Assembly (NCBI RefSeq): GCF_018139645.1
Contig: NZ_JAGSPM010000006.1
Coordinates: 236,852 to 300,851 of the forward strand
DNA: 64,000 nucleotides
Reading direction: 5' to 3'
Source of the DNA: Affinundibacterium baiyunense
Lineage (GTDB): Bacteria; Pseudomonadota; Gammaproteobacteria; Burkholderiales; Burkholderiaceae_D
Positions 8,936-18,073 of the stretch are shown piece after piece (the stretch's first letter is position 1; every line of letters starts with the position of its first letter). Below the pieces are notes generated by a model. It searched no databases and was not told the DNA's origin. It saw nothing but the letters and a program-made list of their open reading frames with translations. The position numbers were made by a program, and so were the translations under genes.

Positions 8936-10132
8936 TTACATGCGTTCGAAGATGCCTGCTGCACCCATACCCGTTCCCACGCACATCGTCACCATACCGT
9001 ACTTCAAATTATTACGATGTAAAGCATGGATCGTCGTTGCAGAACGAATCGCACCAGTTGCGCCCAATGGGTGACCAAGAGCAATCGCGCCGCCCATTGG
9101 GTTCACTTTCGCTGGATCGAGACCGAGATCTTGAACCACTGCCAAAGATTGCGCCGCAAACGCTTCGTTCAATTCGAACCAGTCGATTTGGTCTTGTGTG
9201 ATGCCCGCTACTTTACATGCTGCAGGAATCGCTTCTTTAGGACCAATACCCATGATTTCTGGTGGAACGCCGCGTACTGCGAAGGACGCAAAACGTGCCA
9301 AAGGCGTCAGGTTGAATTGTTTCAAGATCTTTTCGCTCACCAAAATCAAAGCGCCAGCACCGTCAGAAGTTTGTGAGCTGTTACCTGCTGTCACAGAACC
9401 TTTAGCAGCAAAAACGGCTTTCAGTTTCGCCAAACCTTCCAAAGAAGTATCTGGACGTGCACCTTCGTCACGGTTCACGGTACGTGTTTTGAGTTCGATT
9501 TCGCCAGTTGCCAAATTCGGCACGCGATCGATGATTTCGAATGGCGTAGTCTCCGCATCAAAATGGCCAGCCGCTTGCGCGGCCAATGCACGTTGATGGG
9601 ATTGCAAAGCGAAGGCATCTTGCGCTTCACGGCTAATTTTCCATTGCGCCGCGACCTTCTCTGCAGTCAAACCCATGCCGTAAGCGATACCGGCATTTTC
9701 GTCTTTGAGAATCGCCATGTTCATCGACGGGTTGTTACCCATCATCGGCACCATAGACATGGATTCCACACCCGCCGCGATCATGACGTCAGCTTGGCCA
9801 ACGCGAATGCGATCCGCAGCCATCGCCACTGCCGTGATACCGGAAGCACAGTAACGGTTAATCGTTACGCCACCGATGGTGTTTGGCAAACCTGCCAACA
9901 GCACGCTCATACGTGCCAAGTTCAAACCTTGTGCGCCTTCTGGGAAGGAGCAGCCAACAATCGCGTCTTCGATCAATTTTGGATCGAGATTTGGCACCTG
10001 TGCCAAAGCGGATTTCAATACACCAACCAGCAAGTCATCTGGACGAGTATTGCGGAAAAAGCCGCGTCCGGATTTACCAATAGGAGAACGAGTTGCCGCA
10101 ACGATGTATGCGTCTTGTAATTGAGTAGTCAT
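8936..10132 (-). CDS. fadA: Acetyl-CoA C-acyltransferase (3-ketoacyl-CoA thiolase)
   Basis: A 398-residue degradative thiolase that splits 3-ketoacyl-CoA into acetyl-CoA and a shortened acyl-CoA, the last step of beta-oxidation. The acylated cysteine is C95 (NRYCASG), with H354 in GHPLGATG and the second cysteine C384 in CVGTGMGAAG. The length is typical. The start has a GAGG ribosome-binding site 9 bases upstream. It follows the HAD-crotonase fusion gene by 18 bases, so the two are co-transcribed and their products probably form one complex. The gene ends next to tandem hairpin elements that may protect the mRNA 3' end. Confidence 0.95.
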   Translation of the reverse strand: MTTQLQDAYIVAATRSPIGKSGRGFFRNTRPDDLLVGVLKSALAQVPNLDPKLIEDAIVGCSFPEGAQGLNLARMSVLLAGLPNTIGGVTINRYCASGITAVAMAADRIRVGQADVMIAAGVESMSMVPMMGNNPSMNMAILKDENAGIAYGMGLTAEKVAAQWKISREAQDAFALQSHQRALAAQAAGHFDAETTPFEIIDRVPNLATGEIELKTRTVNRDEGARPDTSLEGLAKLKAVFAAKGSVTAGNSSQTSDGAGALILVSEKILKQFNLTPLARFASFAVRGVPPEIMGIGPKEAIPAACKVAGITQDQIDWFELNEAFAAQSLAVVQDLGLDPAKVNPMGGAIALGHPLGATGAIRSATTIHALHRNNLKYGMVTMCVGTGMGAAGIFERM

Positions 10133-10150
10133 TGTCGATTCCTCGATGAA

Positions 10151-12550
10151 TTAGTTACGTACTGGTTTGCCAGTTTGCATCATGCCCATGATGCGCTCTT
10201 GTGTTTTTGGATGGTTCAACAATTCCATAAACGCTTTGCGTTCCATGTCGAGCAACCATTGTTCGCTGACCATGCTGCCGTTGTCGATATCGCCACCGCA
10301 AACGACTTCCGCAATCATCTTGCCGAGTTTGAAGTCATGTGCAGAGATAAAGCCGCCATCACGCATATTGATCAATTGCGCGCCGATTGTTGCGATACCG
10401 TGACGGCCTGTCACAGGCACCAACTTGCGCATCGGTGCACGATAGCCTGCGTCGAACATGGCACGTGCTTCGACTTTTGCGACGTGCAGCAATTCGAAGG
10501 CATTGAAAACGATAACGTCGTCTTGACCGAGGTAGCCCATTTTCTGTGCTTCCAAAGCAGACTTAGACACGTTCGCTGTTGCGGCATTCGTGAAGTAGTT
10601 CTTCAAGAATTGCAAGAGGTCGGTACCTTTCGCATCTTTGGCTGCACGTACAGCCGCTTCTTTCAAGCCACCGCCGCCTGGAACCAAGCCCACGCCAACT
10701 TCGACCAAGCCGATGTACGATTCGAGTGCAGCGACGCGTTTTGCTGCGTGCATCATCAACTCGCAACCACCACCGAGTGCCAAGCCAGCGACCGCAGCCA
10801 CCACAGGAATATTGGCGTATTTCAATGCTTGGTGTGCGTTTTGCAGTTGTGATACGGCTGGTTCGATCGCTTTCACGCCGCCGGACATAAACAATGGCAA
10901 CATCGCTTGCAAATCTGCACCAGCAGAGAAAGCACCGCCTTCCGCTGCGTCGGCATGCCAGATGACCAAGCCTTTGAAGTTCTTCTCAGCTTCAGCAATC
11001 GCTTTTTCCATACCAGCGACCACACCTGGGCCAATCACATGCATCTTGGTCTTGAAGGACAAGATCAGAACGTCGTCATTCTGATGCCAGATACGGACAG
11101 AATCATCTTCAAAGAAAGTAACGCCAGCGGTTGCGCCTGTTTCTGCACCAGCACCCAATACAGGAGCGCGGAATGCTTGACGGTTGTAGACTGCCAAATT
11201 AGAGCGTGGAGCAAAAGTATTGCGGCTAATAGACCAAGAACCTTCTGGTGTATGCACGCCGCCTTTTTCTGCTACTGGGCCTTCAAATACCCAAGCTGGC
11301 AAAGGTGTTGCACACAGTGCTTTACCAGCATCGATATCGTCTTTGACCCAAGTCGCCACTTGCTGCCAACCAGAAGCTTGCCATGTTTCGAATGGACCGA
11401 CATTCCAGCCAAAGCCCCAACGCATCGCGAAGTCGATATCGCGTGCATTGTCCGCAATCGTCGCACCGTGAATCGCGATGTAGTGGAAAGCGTCACGGAA
11501 GATGGACCACAAGAATTGTGCTTGTTTATTGGTCGATTCACGCAAAGATTTCATCTTCTTGACAGGATCTTTTTCCTTCAAGATGCGACCGACCAAGTCA
11601 TCTGCCTTGGCGCCGCCTGGAACGTATTCACCACTCGCGAAATCTAAACGCAGGATGTCTTTGCCGACTTTCTTGTAAAAGCCCGCACCGGATTTGGAAC
11701 CGAGCGTGCCAGCGGCGACCAATTTCGCCAAGACTTCTGGTGTTTTGTAGACGGCAAAGAAAGGATCATCTTGCAAGTTGTCTTGCATAGTCTTGATCAC
11801 GTGCGCCATGGTGTCGAGACCGACCACGTCGGCAGTACGGAAAGTACCAGAAGAAGCACGGCCCAATTTTTTACCAGTCAAATCATCGACCACGTCAACG
11901 CTCAAGCCAAATTGTTCGGCTTGATAAATCGTTGCCAACATACCGAAAATACCAACGCGATTGGCGATGAAGTTCGGTGTGTCTTTCGCGTGAACTACGC
12001 CTTTACCCAAAGTCGTCGTCAAGAATCCTTCGAGCTGATCGAGGATGTCAGAGCGTGTCGCCGCTGTCGGGATCAATTCAACCAAGTGCATATAGCGTGG
12101 TGGGTTGAAGAAATGCACGCCGCAGAAGCGTTCTTTCAAGCCGGCATCGAAGCCTTCAGACAAAGCCGTGATCGACAAACCAGAAGTGTTGGATGCGAAG
12201 ATTGCATTCGGCGCGATGTGTGGTGCGACCTTTTTGTACAGATCATGTTTCCAATCCATACGTTCTGCGATCGCTTCAATGATCAAATCGCAGCCAGCTA
12301 AAACGTCGAGGTTGTCTTCGTAGTTCGCGACTTCGATCAAGGCTGCATCGTCTTTGTCGCCCAGTGGAGCTGGGTTGAGCTTTTTCAGGTTCTCAATCGC
12401 TTTGAGAACGATACCGTTTTTCGGACCTTCTTTGGCTGGCAGGTCGAACAAAACGACAGGAACTTTGGCATTGACACAGTGCGCAGCAATTTGCGCTCCC
12501 ATCACACCAGCGCCAAGGACGGCGACTTTTTTGACGATGAAATTAGGCAT
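10151..12550 (-). CDS. fadN: 3-hydroxyacyl-CoA dehydrogenase / enoyl-CoA hydratase fusion (FadN-type)
   Basis: A 799-residue bifunctional beta-oxidation protein. The NAD-binding Rossmann motif GAGVMG is at residues 13-18, and the dehydrogenase part fills roughly residues 1-420 (with SNTSGLSI and GVHFFNPP). A crotonase domain follows at about 490-700 (GGAFSAGADLQ, GLALGGGCELMM, GVGLVPGGGG). This order is the reverse of E. coli FadB and matches the FadN/FadB-like proteins of Bacillus and many Burkholderiales. It oxidises 3-hydroxyacyl-CoA and probably hydrates enoyl-CoA. It sits between the acyl-CoA dehydrogenase and thiolase genes. The gap to the dehydrogenase (270 bases) holds an inverted repeat pair, which may split or modulate the operon. 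Confidence 0.92.
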   Translation of the reverse strand: MPNFIVKKVAVLGAGVMGAQIAAHCVNAKVPVVLFDLPAKEGPKNGIVLKAIENLKKLNPAPLGDKDDAALIEVANYEDNLDVLAGCDLIIEAIAERMDWKHDLYKKVAPHIAPNAIFASNTSGLSITALSEGFDAGLKERFCGVHFFNPPRYMHLVELIPTAATRSDILDQLEGFLTTTLGKGVVHAKDTPNFIANRVGIFGMLATIYQAEQFGLSVDVVDDLTGKKLGRASSGTFRTADVVGLDTMAHVIKTMQDNLQDDPFFAVYKTPEVLAKLVAAGTLGSKSGAGFYKKVGKDILRLDFASGEYVPGGAKADDLVGRILKEKDPVKKMKSLRESTNKQAQFLWSIFRDAFHYIAIHGATIADNARDIDFAMRWGFGWNVGPFETWQASGWQQVATWVKDDIDAGKALCATPLPAWVFEGPVAEKGGVHTPEGSWSISRNTFAPRSNLAVYNRQAFRAPVLGAGAETGATAGVTFFEDDSVRIWHQNDDVLILSFKTKMHVIGPGVVAGMEKAIAEAEKNFKGLVIWHADAAEGGAFSAGADLQAMLPLFMSGGVKAIEPAVSQLQNAHQALKYANIPVVAAVAGLALGGGCELMMHAAKRVAALESYIGLVEVGVGLVPGGGGLKEAAVRAAKDAKGTDLLQFLKNYFTNAATANVSKSALEAQKMGYLGQDDVIVFNAFELLHVAKVEARAMFDAGYRAPMRKLVPVTGRHGIATIGAQLINMRDGGFISAHDFKLGKMIAEVVCGGDIDNGSMVSEQWLLDMERKAFMELLNHPKTQERIMGMMQTGKPVRN

Positions 12551-12639
12551 TGACGTACCTTTTAATAAAATTGAAATACAGGGTTACGAAGTCAAACTTG
12601 GTTGGGGTAGTTCAATACGATTGATCTACATTTCTTATT

Positions 12640-12807
12640 CCCCCTCTCCCGCGTGCGGGAGAGGGGTTAGGGGTGAGGGCGGTTTAGCAATTCAAAAGCA
12701 ATTTCTGTGTTGCCGTACTTCGAGCTATTTGAATTTTCGAGGGAACTAAATTTTGTTCTATCTCAAGCACCCTCACCCCAACCCTCTCCCGCATGCGGGA
12801 GAGGGGG
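12640..12807. repeat. Inverted pair of GC-rich palindromic repeats between fad genes
   Basis: Unit A (12640-12679) contains CCCTCTCCCGCGTGCGGGAG and then TTAGGGGTGAGGG. Unit B (12770-12807) is nearly the exact reverse complement (CCCTCACCCCAACCCTCTCC then CGCATGCGGGAGAGGGGG). Each unit folds on itself through CTCTCCCGC/GCGGGAGAG, and the two units can pair with each other across 90 bases. This is a typical dispersed bacterial intergenic repeat. It lies within the fad operon. Confidence 0.8.
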
Positions 12808-12820
12808 CTCAAAAAACTAA

Positions 12821-14611
12821 TTAAAATAGATCAGCTTCGAGCGACAACAAATTCGCAGAACCAGAACGTGCTTGGCGAATCAACATCGCTGTCTCTGGAT
12901 ACAAACGCGCAAAGTAGAAACGAATCGTCGCTAACTTGGCTTTGTAGAAGGTATCGCCAGAATCTTGTTTCGCCAAAGCGATCTTCGCCATTTGCGCGAA
13001 GAAGTAGCTGTAGACTAAATGACCAGCAACGCGCAAATAAGGTACCGCGGCTGCGCCAACTTCGTCAGGATTTTGGAATGCCTTCATGCCGATTTCCATC
13101 GTCAACTTGGTCAATTTGTCGCCCAAGTCAGCCAGTGGTGTGACGAATTCAGACATCGCTTCATCCGTGCCATTTTCTTCCACGAATGCTTGTACTTTTG
13201 CACCAAACTTACGCAGTTTTGCGCCGTTGTCTTGCAAAATTTTGCGACCTAACAAATCCAAAGATTGAACTGTGTTGGTACCTTCATAGATCAAATTAAT
13301 ACGTGCGTCACGTACATATTGTTCCATGCCCCATTCAGCGATGTAACCGTGACCGCCGTAGACTTGTAAGCATTCAGAAGTCGCTGTCCATGCATTGTCA
13401 GTGATGAAAGCTTTGATGATCGGTGTCAATAAAGCGACTTCATCGGCGCACTCTTTACGCACGTCTTCATCTGGATGATTCAATTCTTTGTCCAGTAAAA
13501 TTGCCGCGTGTGAGCACAATGCACGACCACCCTCGGCCCATGCTTTTGCCGTCAACAACATACGACGCACGTCAGCGTGAACGATAATTGGATCAGCTGG
13601 TTTGTCTGGTGCTTTAGGGCCAGACAAACTACGCATTTGAATACGATCTTTTGCGTAGATCAAAGCATTTTGGTAAGCGACTTCGGTCAAGCCCAAACCT
13701 TGCATACCTACGCCTAAACGCGCTGCGTTCATGAACACGAACATCGCGTTCAATCCTTTGTGTGGTTGACCAATCAAAGTACCGACTGCGCCATCCAAAT
13801 TCATTTGGCAAGTGGAGTTACCGTGGATACCCATTTTTTCTTCGATCGCGCCGCAGAAGATAGGGTTGCGTGCACCCAAGCTGCCATCTGCATTGACCAA
13901 GAATTTTGGTACGAGGAATAAGGAAATACCTTTAGAACCTTCTGGTGCGTCTGGCAAACGCGCTAATACCAAGTGAATGATATTGTCTGCGCAATCATGT
14001 TCGCCGGCAGAGATAAAGATTTTCGCGCCCGTGATTTTGTAAGTGCCGTCGCCTTGTGGCTCTGCTTTAGAACGCAACATGCCGAGGTCAGTACCGCAGT
14101 GTGGCTCGGTCAAGCACATCGTGCCTGTCCATTCACCAGACGTTAATTTTGGCAAGAACAGAGCTTTTTGCTCTGGTGTGCCGTGTTCGTGCAAACATTC
14201 ATAGGCACCGTGTGATAAACCTGGGTACATAGTCCACGCTTGGTTCGCAGAATTCATCATTTCATACAATGAATTATTCATCACCAGTGGCAAACCTTGA
14301 CCACCATATTCTGGGTCGCAAGAGAGTGCAGGCCAACCGGCTTCAACGTATTGTTTGTAAGCTTCTTTGAAGCCTTTTGGTGTCGTTACCGAGTGCGTGG
14401 TTTTATCATGATGGCAGCCTTCGCGGTCGCCAGAATGATTCAATGGGAAAATCACTTCAGAGCAAAACTTGCCCGCTTCTTCCATCACTTGATTGATGAT
14501 GTCGGCATCAATTTCTTCGTATTTCGGCAGCGCTTTTAACTCTGCTTCTACTCCCAACAATTCATGTAAAACGAATTGCATATCACGTAATGGAGCGATG
14601 TATTGACCCAT
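12821..14611 (-). CDS. Acyl-CoA dehydrogenase (large FadE/DmdC-like family)
   Basis: A 596-residue FAD enzyme that introduces the alpha-beta double bond into acyl-CoA. It has the N-terminal, middle (MCLTEPHCGTDLG, FISAGEHD) and C-terminal helical domains plus the extra C-terminal region found in 3-methylmercaptopropionyl-CoA-dehydrogenase-like proteins. The probable catalytic glutamate is in NLIYEGTNTVQSLDLLGRK. The sequence cannot tell a fatty-acyl substrate from a methylmercaptopropionyl one, but the neighbouring FadN and FadA favour ordinary beta-oxidation. The start has a GAGGAG ribosome-binding site. A TetR gene lies 97 bases upstream on the same strand. Confidence 0.9.
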   Translation of the reverse strand: MGQYIAPLRDMQFVLHELLGVEAELKALPKYEEIDADIINQVMEEAGKFCSEVIFPLNHSGDREGCHHDKTTHSVTTPKGFKEAYKQYVEAGWPALSCDPEYGGQGLPLVMNNSLYEMMNSANQAWTMYPGLSHGAYECLHEHGTPEQKALFLPKLTSGEWTGTMCLTEPHCGTDLGMLRSKAEPQGDGTYKITGAKIFISAGEHDCADNIIHLVLARLPDAPEGSKGISLFLVPKFLVNADGSLGARNPIFCGAIEEKMGIHGNSTCQMNLDGAVGTLIGQPHKGLNAMFVFMNAARLGVGMQGLGLTEVAYQNALIYAKDRIQMRSLSGPKAPDKPADPIIVHADVRRMLLTAKAWAEGGRALCSHAAILLDKELNHPDEDVRKECADEVALLTPIIKAFITDNAWTATSECLQVYGGHGYIAEWGMEQYVRDARINLIYEGTNTVQSLDLLGRKILQDNGAKLRKFGAKVQAFVEENGTDEAMSEFVTPLADLGDKLTKLTMEIGMKAFQNPDEVGAAAVPYLRVAGHLVYSYFFAQMAKIALAKQDSGDTFYKAKLATIRFYFARLYPETAMLIRQARSGSANLLSLEADLF

Positions 14612-14708
14612 GATTTTCTCCTCTGGACTAAATAAGTTCTAAAAATAAAAAGTGACAATTGCCTTAATCAATAAAATCTGTTGCTATATTTTTTGTGCCT
14701 ATATTTTT

Positions 14709-15332
14709 TTATGCTGCTGATTTATATGGCGCGTACGATTGGATCATTCTTTCAAAACCTGTTTCTGCGCGGTTGACGCTACCTGATTTCTTTAAGAAAC
14801 GGGCATCGTGGTGCAATGCCAAAATCAGGCCATACATTTCATACACAATTTGCGCGGGGTCGATATCCGCTTGTAAATGCTTAAATTCTTGCGCTTGCAT
14901 GGTTGCGCGTAATAGTGCGCCTTGCCAAGCGTTGACCATACCAACTAACTCATCGCGGATCGGTCCTTGGCGATCATCGTATTCGGTCGCCCCGCTAATA
15001 TAAATACAGCCAGATGCAATTTCTTGGGTCACACGTTTGACCCACAAAGAAAACATCGAACGCAAGCGTGGCAAGCCGCGATCTTCTTTCATGCTGGGGT
15101 AAAACACTTCTTGTTCAAACAAATGGTGATACAGCTTGAGTACCGCAATTTGCAGATCTTCACGTGAGCCGAAATGAGCGAATACACCTGATTTACTCAT
15201 ATTCATTTGTTCAGCCAGCAAACCAATAGTTAAGCCTTCGAGCCCATGCCGACTTGCCGACTGCAATGCCGTTTCTAATATCGCTGCGCGGGTAAGTTCT
15301 CCCTTGCGCATAAACTTCGATGTGATATTCAT
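14709..15332 (-). CDS. TetR/AcrR-family transcriptional regulator
   Basis: A 207-residue DNA-binding repressor-type protein. The helix-turn-helix is at about residues 15-60 (TRAAILETAL, LAEQMNMSKSGVFAHFGSRE), followed by an alpha-helical ligand-binding domain. It lies directly upstream of, and in the same direction as, the acyl-CoA dehydrogenase gene, so it most likely controls the fad operon in response to an acyl-CoA; this is inference from position. An in-frame ATG exists seven codons in (MRKGELTRA) and could be the true start. A 20-bp imperfect palindrome upstream at 15449-15468 is a candidate operator. Confidence 0.9.
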   Translation of the reverse strand: MNITSKFMRKGELTRAAILETALQSASRHGLEGLTIGLLAEQMNMSKSGVFAHFGSREDLQIAVLKLYHHLFEQEVFYPSMKEDRGLPRLRSMFSLWVKRVTQEIASGCIYISGATEYDDRQGPIRDELVGMVNAWQGALLRATMQAQEFKHLQADIDPAQIVYEMYGLILALHHDARFLKKSGSVNRAETGFERMIQSYAPYKSAA

Positions 15333-15650
15333 AGAATCAAATGCGGTTCTGATTGTTACTTATGGTTGCTCGTGCTTGCTAAATCGGTGCTCAGAAAACT
15401 TCTTTAGCGGTGCTGAAATGGAAGCAACTTGACTACGCTACAGAAAATAATCGAACGACCGTACTATTCAACATGCGACTTTAAAAGTCAATCAGAAAAA
15501 AGTCATTAGAATGGAATACCTACAACAGTGTGCGAGATCACAACGCATGTGTTTTTTGTTATTTATAAGGTAATGCCATCATCTCACCTCAGTGAAGACG
15601 ATGGCGCTGATTTGGCTAGCACTTATGCGCTTTTGATCACAATTTAGCCG
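15333..15650. other. 318-base gap upstream of the TetR gene
   Basis: This gap is upstream of the TetR gene and downstream of the chemoreceptor stop codon. It contains the candidate operator at 15449-15468 and a weak hairpin near 15575-15606 (GCCATC with GATGGC) without a T-run. No open frame resembling a protein was found. Confidence 0.5.
15449..15468. promoter_or_regulatory. Candidate TetR operator (20-bp imperfect palindrome)
   Basis: The sequence AATCGAACGACCGTACTATT reads AAT-n-G-n-ACG-nn-CGT-n-C-n-ATT, with seven of ten positions per arm complementary. It lies about 117 bases upstream of the TetR start. The size and symmetry suit a TetR dimer. No second copy was found before the dehydrogenase gene, so the assignment is tentative. 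Confidence 0.35.
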
Positions 15651-17363
15651 CTAGAATTCTTCCCAAGAATCGGCGTTGGCCTCTGCTTTGGCATTGGATG
15701 ATTTGAGTTGCGCGATTGTGGGTGCTGCTTTTCTGACGGCAGGTGCAGCTTTTTTCGCCGGATTGGCGCGGGTACTATGGCGAGCGGAGGAGGCTGTATT
15801 TTGATAAGAATTTTGATTGTCTAGTTTAAATACACTGACCACTTGTACTAAATTAGCAGATTGTTCTTGCAAAGTGGCTGCTGCAGCAGCGGCTTCTTCT
15901 ACCAAGGCAGAGTTTTGCTGCGTCACGCCATCCATTTGGATGATGGCTTGATTCACTTGTTCTATGCCGCTAGTTTGTTCCTGACCAGCAGCCGTGATTT
16001 CACTAATAATATCGCTGACGCGTTTCACACTTTCAACCACTTCTTGCATGGTGCTACCAGCGGTATCGACCAAGCGCGTTCCTTGGCTGACTTTCTCTAC
16101 CGAATCATTGATCAACTCTTTGATTTCTTTGGCCGCACTGGCGGAGCGTTGTGCCAGACTGCGCACTTCGGATGCAACCACCGCAAAGCCTCTGCCTTGC
16201 TCGCCAGCACGGGCGGCTTCTACCGCTGCATTGAGGGCTAGAATATTGGTCTGGAATGCAATGCCATCGATGACACTAATAATATCGACAATTTTCTTGG
16301 ATGACTCGTTAATCGATGTCATGGTTGACACGACTTCTGAAACGACAGTGCCACCTTTTTCAGCGATCGAAGTAGCGGTTTGAGACAGTACATTCGCTTG
16401 CTTTGCGTTTTCACTATTATGCTTGACGGTTGCGGTGATTTCTTCCATCGAGGATGCAGTTTCTTCCAAAGAGCTAGCTTGTTCTTCGGTTCTGCTGGAT
16501 AGGTCTAAGTTGCCGCTGGCGATTTCTGTCGCCGCATGATTGATTTGTTCTGTGCCAGCGCGTACCTCAGTAACCACATTGAGTAGGCTGGTGTTCATAT
16601 CTGCCAGTGCGCGTATCAGTTGGCCGGTCTCACAAGTGCTTTCAGCTTCAATTTTATTGGTTAAATCGCCAGCAGCGATTGATTGTGCTAATCCCACCGC
16701 ATTTTGCAATGGTTTAGAAACGATTCTCGCCAACCAAATCGCCATGATAAACCCTATCGCGATACTGATCGCGATTGCGACGATGATCAACAAGCGTGCT
16801 TTTAGAAATAACTCATGGCTGTTTTCAGCAGCTTTTTGCCCCGCAAGTAATTGTGCATCAACGATTTTATCGAGCATGCCGCGCATTTTGCGATTGCTTG
16901 CAGATGACTCTGTGCGTAATAGTGCCACGGCGTCTTGGGTTTTTCCTTCGCGCGCCAAATTACTGATCTTTTCTGAGATTTGTGCATACGCATTGAAGGC
17001 GATCAATAATTCATCTAATGCTTTTTTGTCTTCGGGCGAGTCAGCATTTTTCAGAAATTCTTTATGATTTTTACGGAAGGCGTCAATAGCTTCATTGGTT
17101 CTATCCTGATAAGTTTTTGCTAGCTCAGGTGTTTCTGCGGTGGCTAGTTGCGCTTCTTGTGATCGCATCCGTGAGACGCTTTCTTTCATGCCCATGCCAC
17201 TAATCGAACTAGGCATCAAATCGTTTCCCATTTCATCGGCGGCGCTATTGAACCGTGTAAGTTGAATGATAGAAAACACACCTAATAAGCAGGTCAATAA
17301 GAGTACCGCGACAAAACCAAAGATGAGCTTAGTGGCTATTTTTAGATCGTAAAACGCTTGCAT
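15651..17363 (-). CDS. Methyl-accepting chemotaxis protein with CheR-tethering tail
   Basis: A 570-residue chemoreceptor. It has an N-terminal transmembrane helix (about 10-31), a periplasmic four-helix-bundle-like domain, a second helix (about 190-212), a HAMP domain and a long cytoplasmic coiled coil with the conserved tip ([20 protein letters not shown]). A proline/alanine-rich linker then ends in the pentapeptide SWEEF, which matches the x-W-x-x-F motif that docks the methyltransferase CheR. It would therefore be fully adaptation-competent and assist receptors lacking the tail. The ligand is unknown. The ribosome-binding site is AAGGAG. A sigma-28-like sequence lies 62-88 bases upstream. 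Confidence 0.95.
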   Translation of the reverse strand: MQAFYDLKIATKLIFGFVAVLLLTCLLGVFSIIQLTRFNSAADEMGNDLMPSSISGMGMKESVSRMRSQEAQLATAETPELAKTYQDRTNEAIDAFRKNHKEFLKNADSPEDKKALDELLIAFNAYAQISEKISNLAREGKTQDAVALLRTESSASNRKMRGMLDKIVDAQLLAGQKAAENSHELFLKARLLIIVAIAISIAIGFIMAIWLARIVSKPLQNAVGLAQSIAAGDLTNKIEAESTCETGQLIRALADMNTSLLNVVTEVRAGTEQINHAATEIASGNLDLSSRTEEQASSLEETASSMEEITATVKHNSENAKQANVLSQTATSIAEKGGTVVSEVVSTMTSINESSKKIVDIISVIDGIAFQTNILALNAAVEAARAGEQGRGFAVVASEVRSLAQRSASAAKEIKELINDSVEKVSQGTRLVDTAGSTMQEVVESVKRVSDIISEITAAGQEQTSGIEQVNQAIIQMDGVTQQNSALVEEAAAAAATLQEQSANLVQVVSVFKLDNQNSYQNTASSARHSTRANPAKKAAPAVRKAAPTIAQLKSSNAKAEANADSWEEF

Positions 17364-17424
17364 TTGAATCTCCTTCGAGGATCACTACAATGTTTCAGAA
17401 TAGAGCTAGATGGTTTGTGTTCAG

Positions 17425-17451
17425 TTAATCGAACGATATTAATGAAATTTA
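17425..17451 (-). promoter_or_regulatory. Possible sigma-28 (FliA) promoter of the chemoreceptor gene
   Basis: On the minus strand the sequence TAAATTTC is followed, after 10 bases, by TTCGATTA, compared with the flagellar-sigma consensus TAAAGTTT-N11-GCCGATAA. The match is partial and the spacer is one base short. It is placed sensibly before a chemotaxis gene, but it was found by eye only. Confidence 0.3.
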
Positions 17452-17641
17452 GGTAAGGAAAATAGAAACGCTTGACGAGGAATAATATACGCTGAAATTT
17501 GATTAAAATTTCAGATAAGTATTACAAATTAGAATCAAAGTTGTTTATCAACCACCTTGAGATGATTCGGTATGGATAATTATTTAGATCGAGAAGAATC
17601 TGGCTTTGTTTTGGTTTAGAAACTCACTGATCGTTATCGAC

Positions 17642-18034
17642 CTAGTCGATTCCGATATTGTCTAATTGGCGGCGTTGACGTTTAGTAGGACGTTGTTGAA
17701 GTTGCGCCGCTGGTTCGGCATGTAGACGACGATATTCGGCTCTTTGCTGACGTTTTGTAATGCTGTCAGCAGTTTCTGCATACATGGTTTGTGCAATGCT
17801 GGCGGAGCCGCGCACTTCAAGAATTCTTAAGACCTCGACTTGCCATACTTGATCAGCGTGATGAATCTCTAGCATGTCACCAACTTTCACTGCGTGCGCT
17901 GGTTTAACTCTTTGCTCGTTTTGTAGGACGCGGCCTAGTTCAAGCGCGTTTGTCGCTAAACTGCGGGTTTTGAAAAAACGCGCGGCCCAAAGCCATTTGT
18001 CGATGCGAGTGGAAACTAAAGTTGACTGTGACAT
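17642..18034 (-). CDS. hslR: Heat-shock protein 15 homologue, S4-domain RNA-binding protein
   Basis: A 130-residue protein with an S4 RNA-binding domain at its N-terminus (RIDKWLWAARFFKTRSLA, then GRVLQNEQRVKPAHAVKVGD) and a basic C-terminal tail rich in Lys, Arg and Gln. Hsp15 binds stalled 50S subunits carrying nascent-chain tRNA and helps recycle them. The length matches the family. It lies 39 bases after clsB and appears to be the last gene of a nudB-ybhP-clsB-hslR unit. Confidence 0.9.
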   Translation of the reverse strand: MSQSTLVSTRIDKWLWAARFFKTRSLATNALELGRVLQNEQRVKPAHAVKVGDMLEIHHADQVWQVEVLRILEVRGSASIAQTMYAETADSITKRQQRAEYRRLHAEPAAQLQQRPTKRQRRQLDNIGID

Positions 18035-18073
18035 AGCTTATTCAGTGATAGGTAAAACAATCTGCAAACCTGA

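Noticed and set aside
10121..11647. Long plus-strand frames antisense to fadN and fadA
   Set aside because: They are rich in Cys and His, as expected for the complement of a coding strand, and show no domain.
12640..12807. CRISPR array
   Set aside because: Only two repeat units exist, in inverted orientation, with no regular spacers or cas genes.
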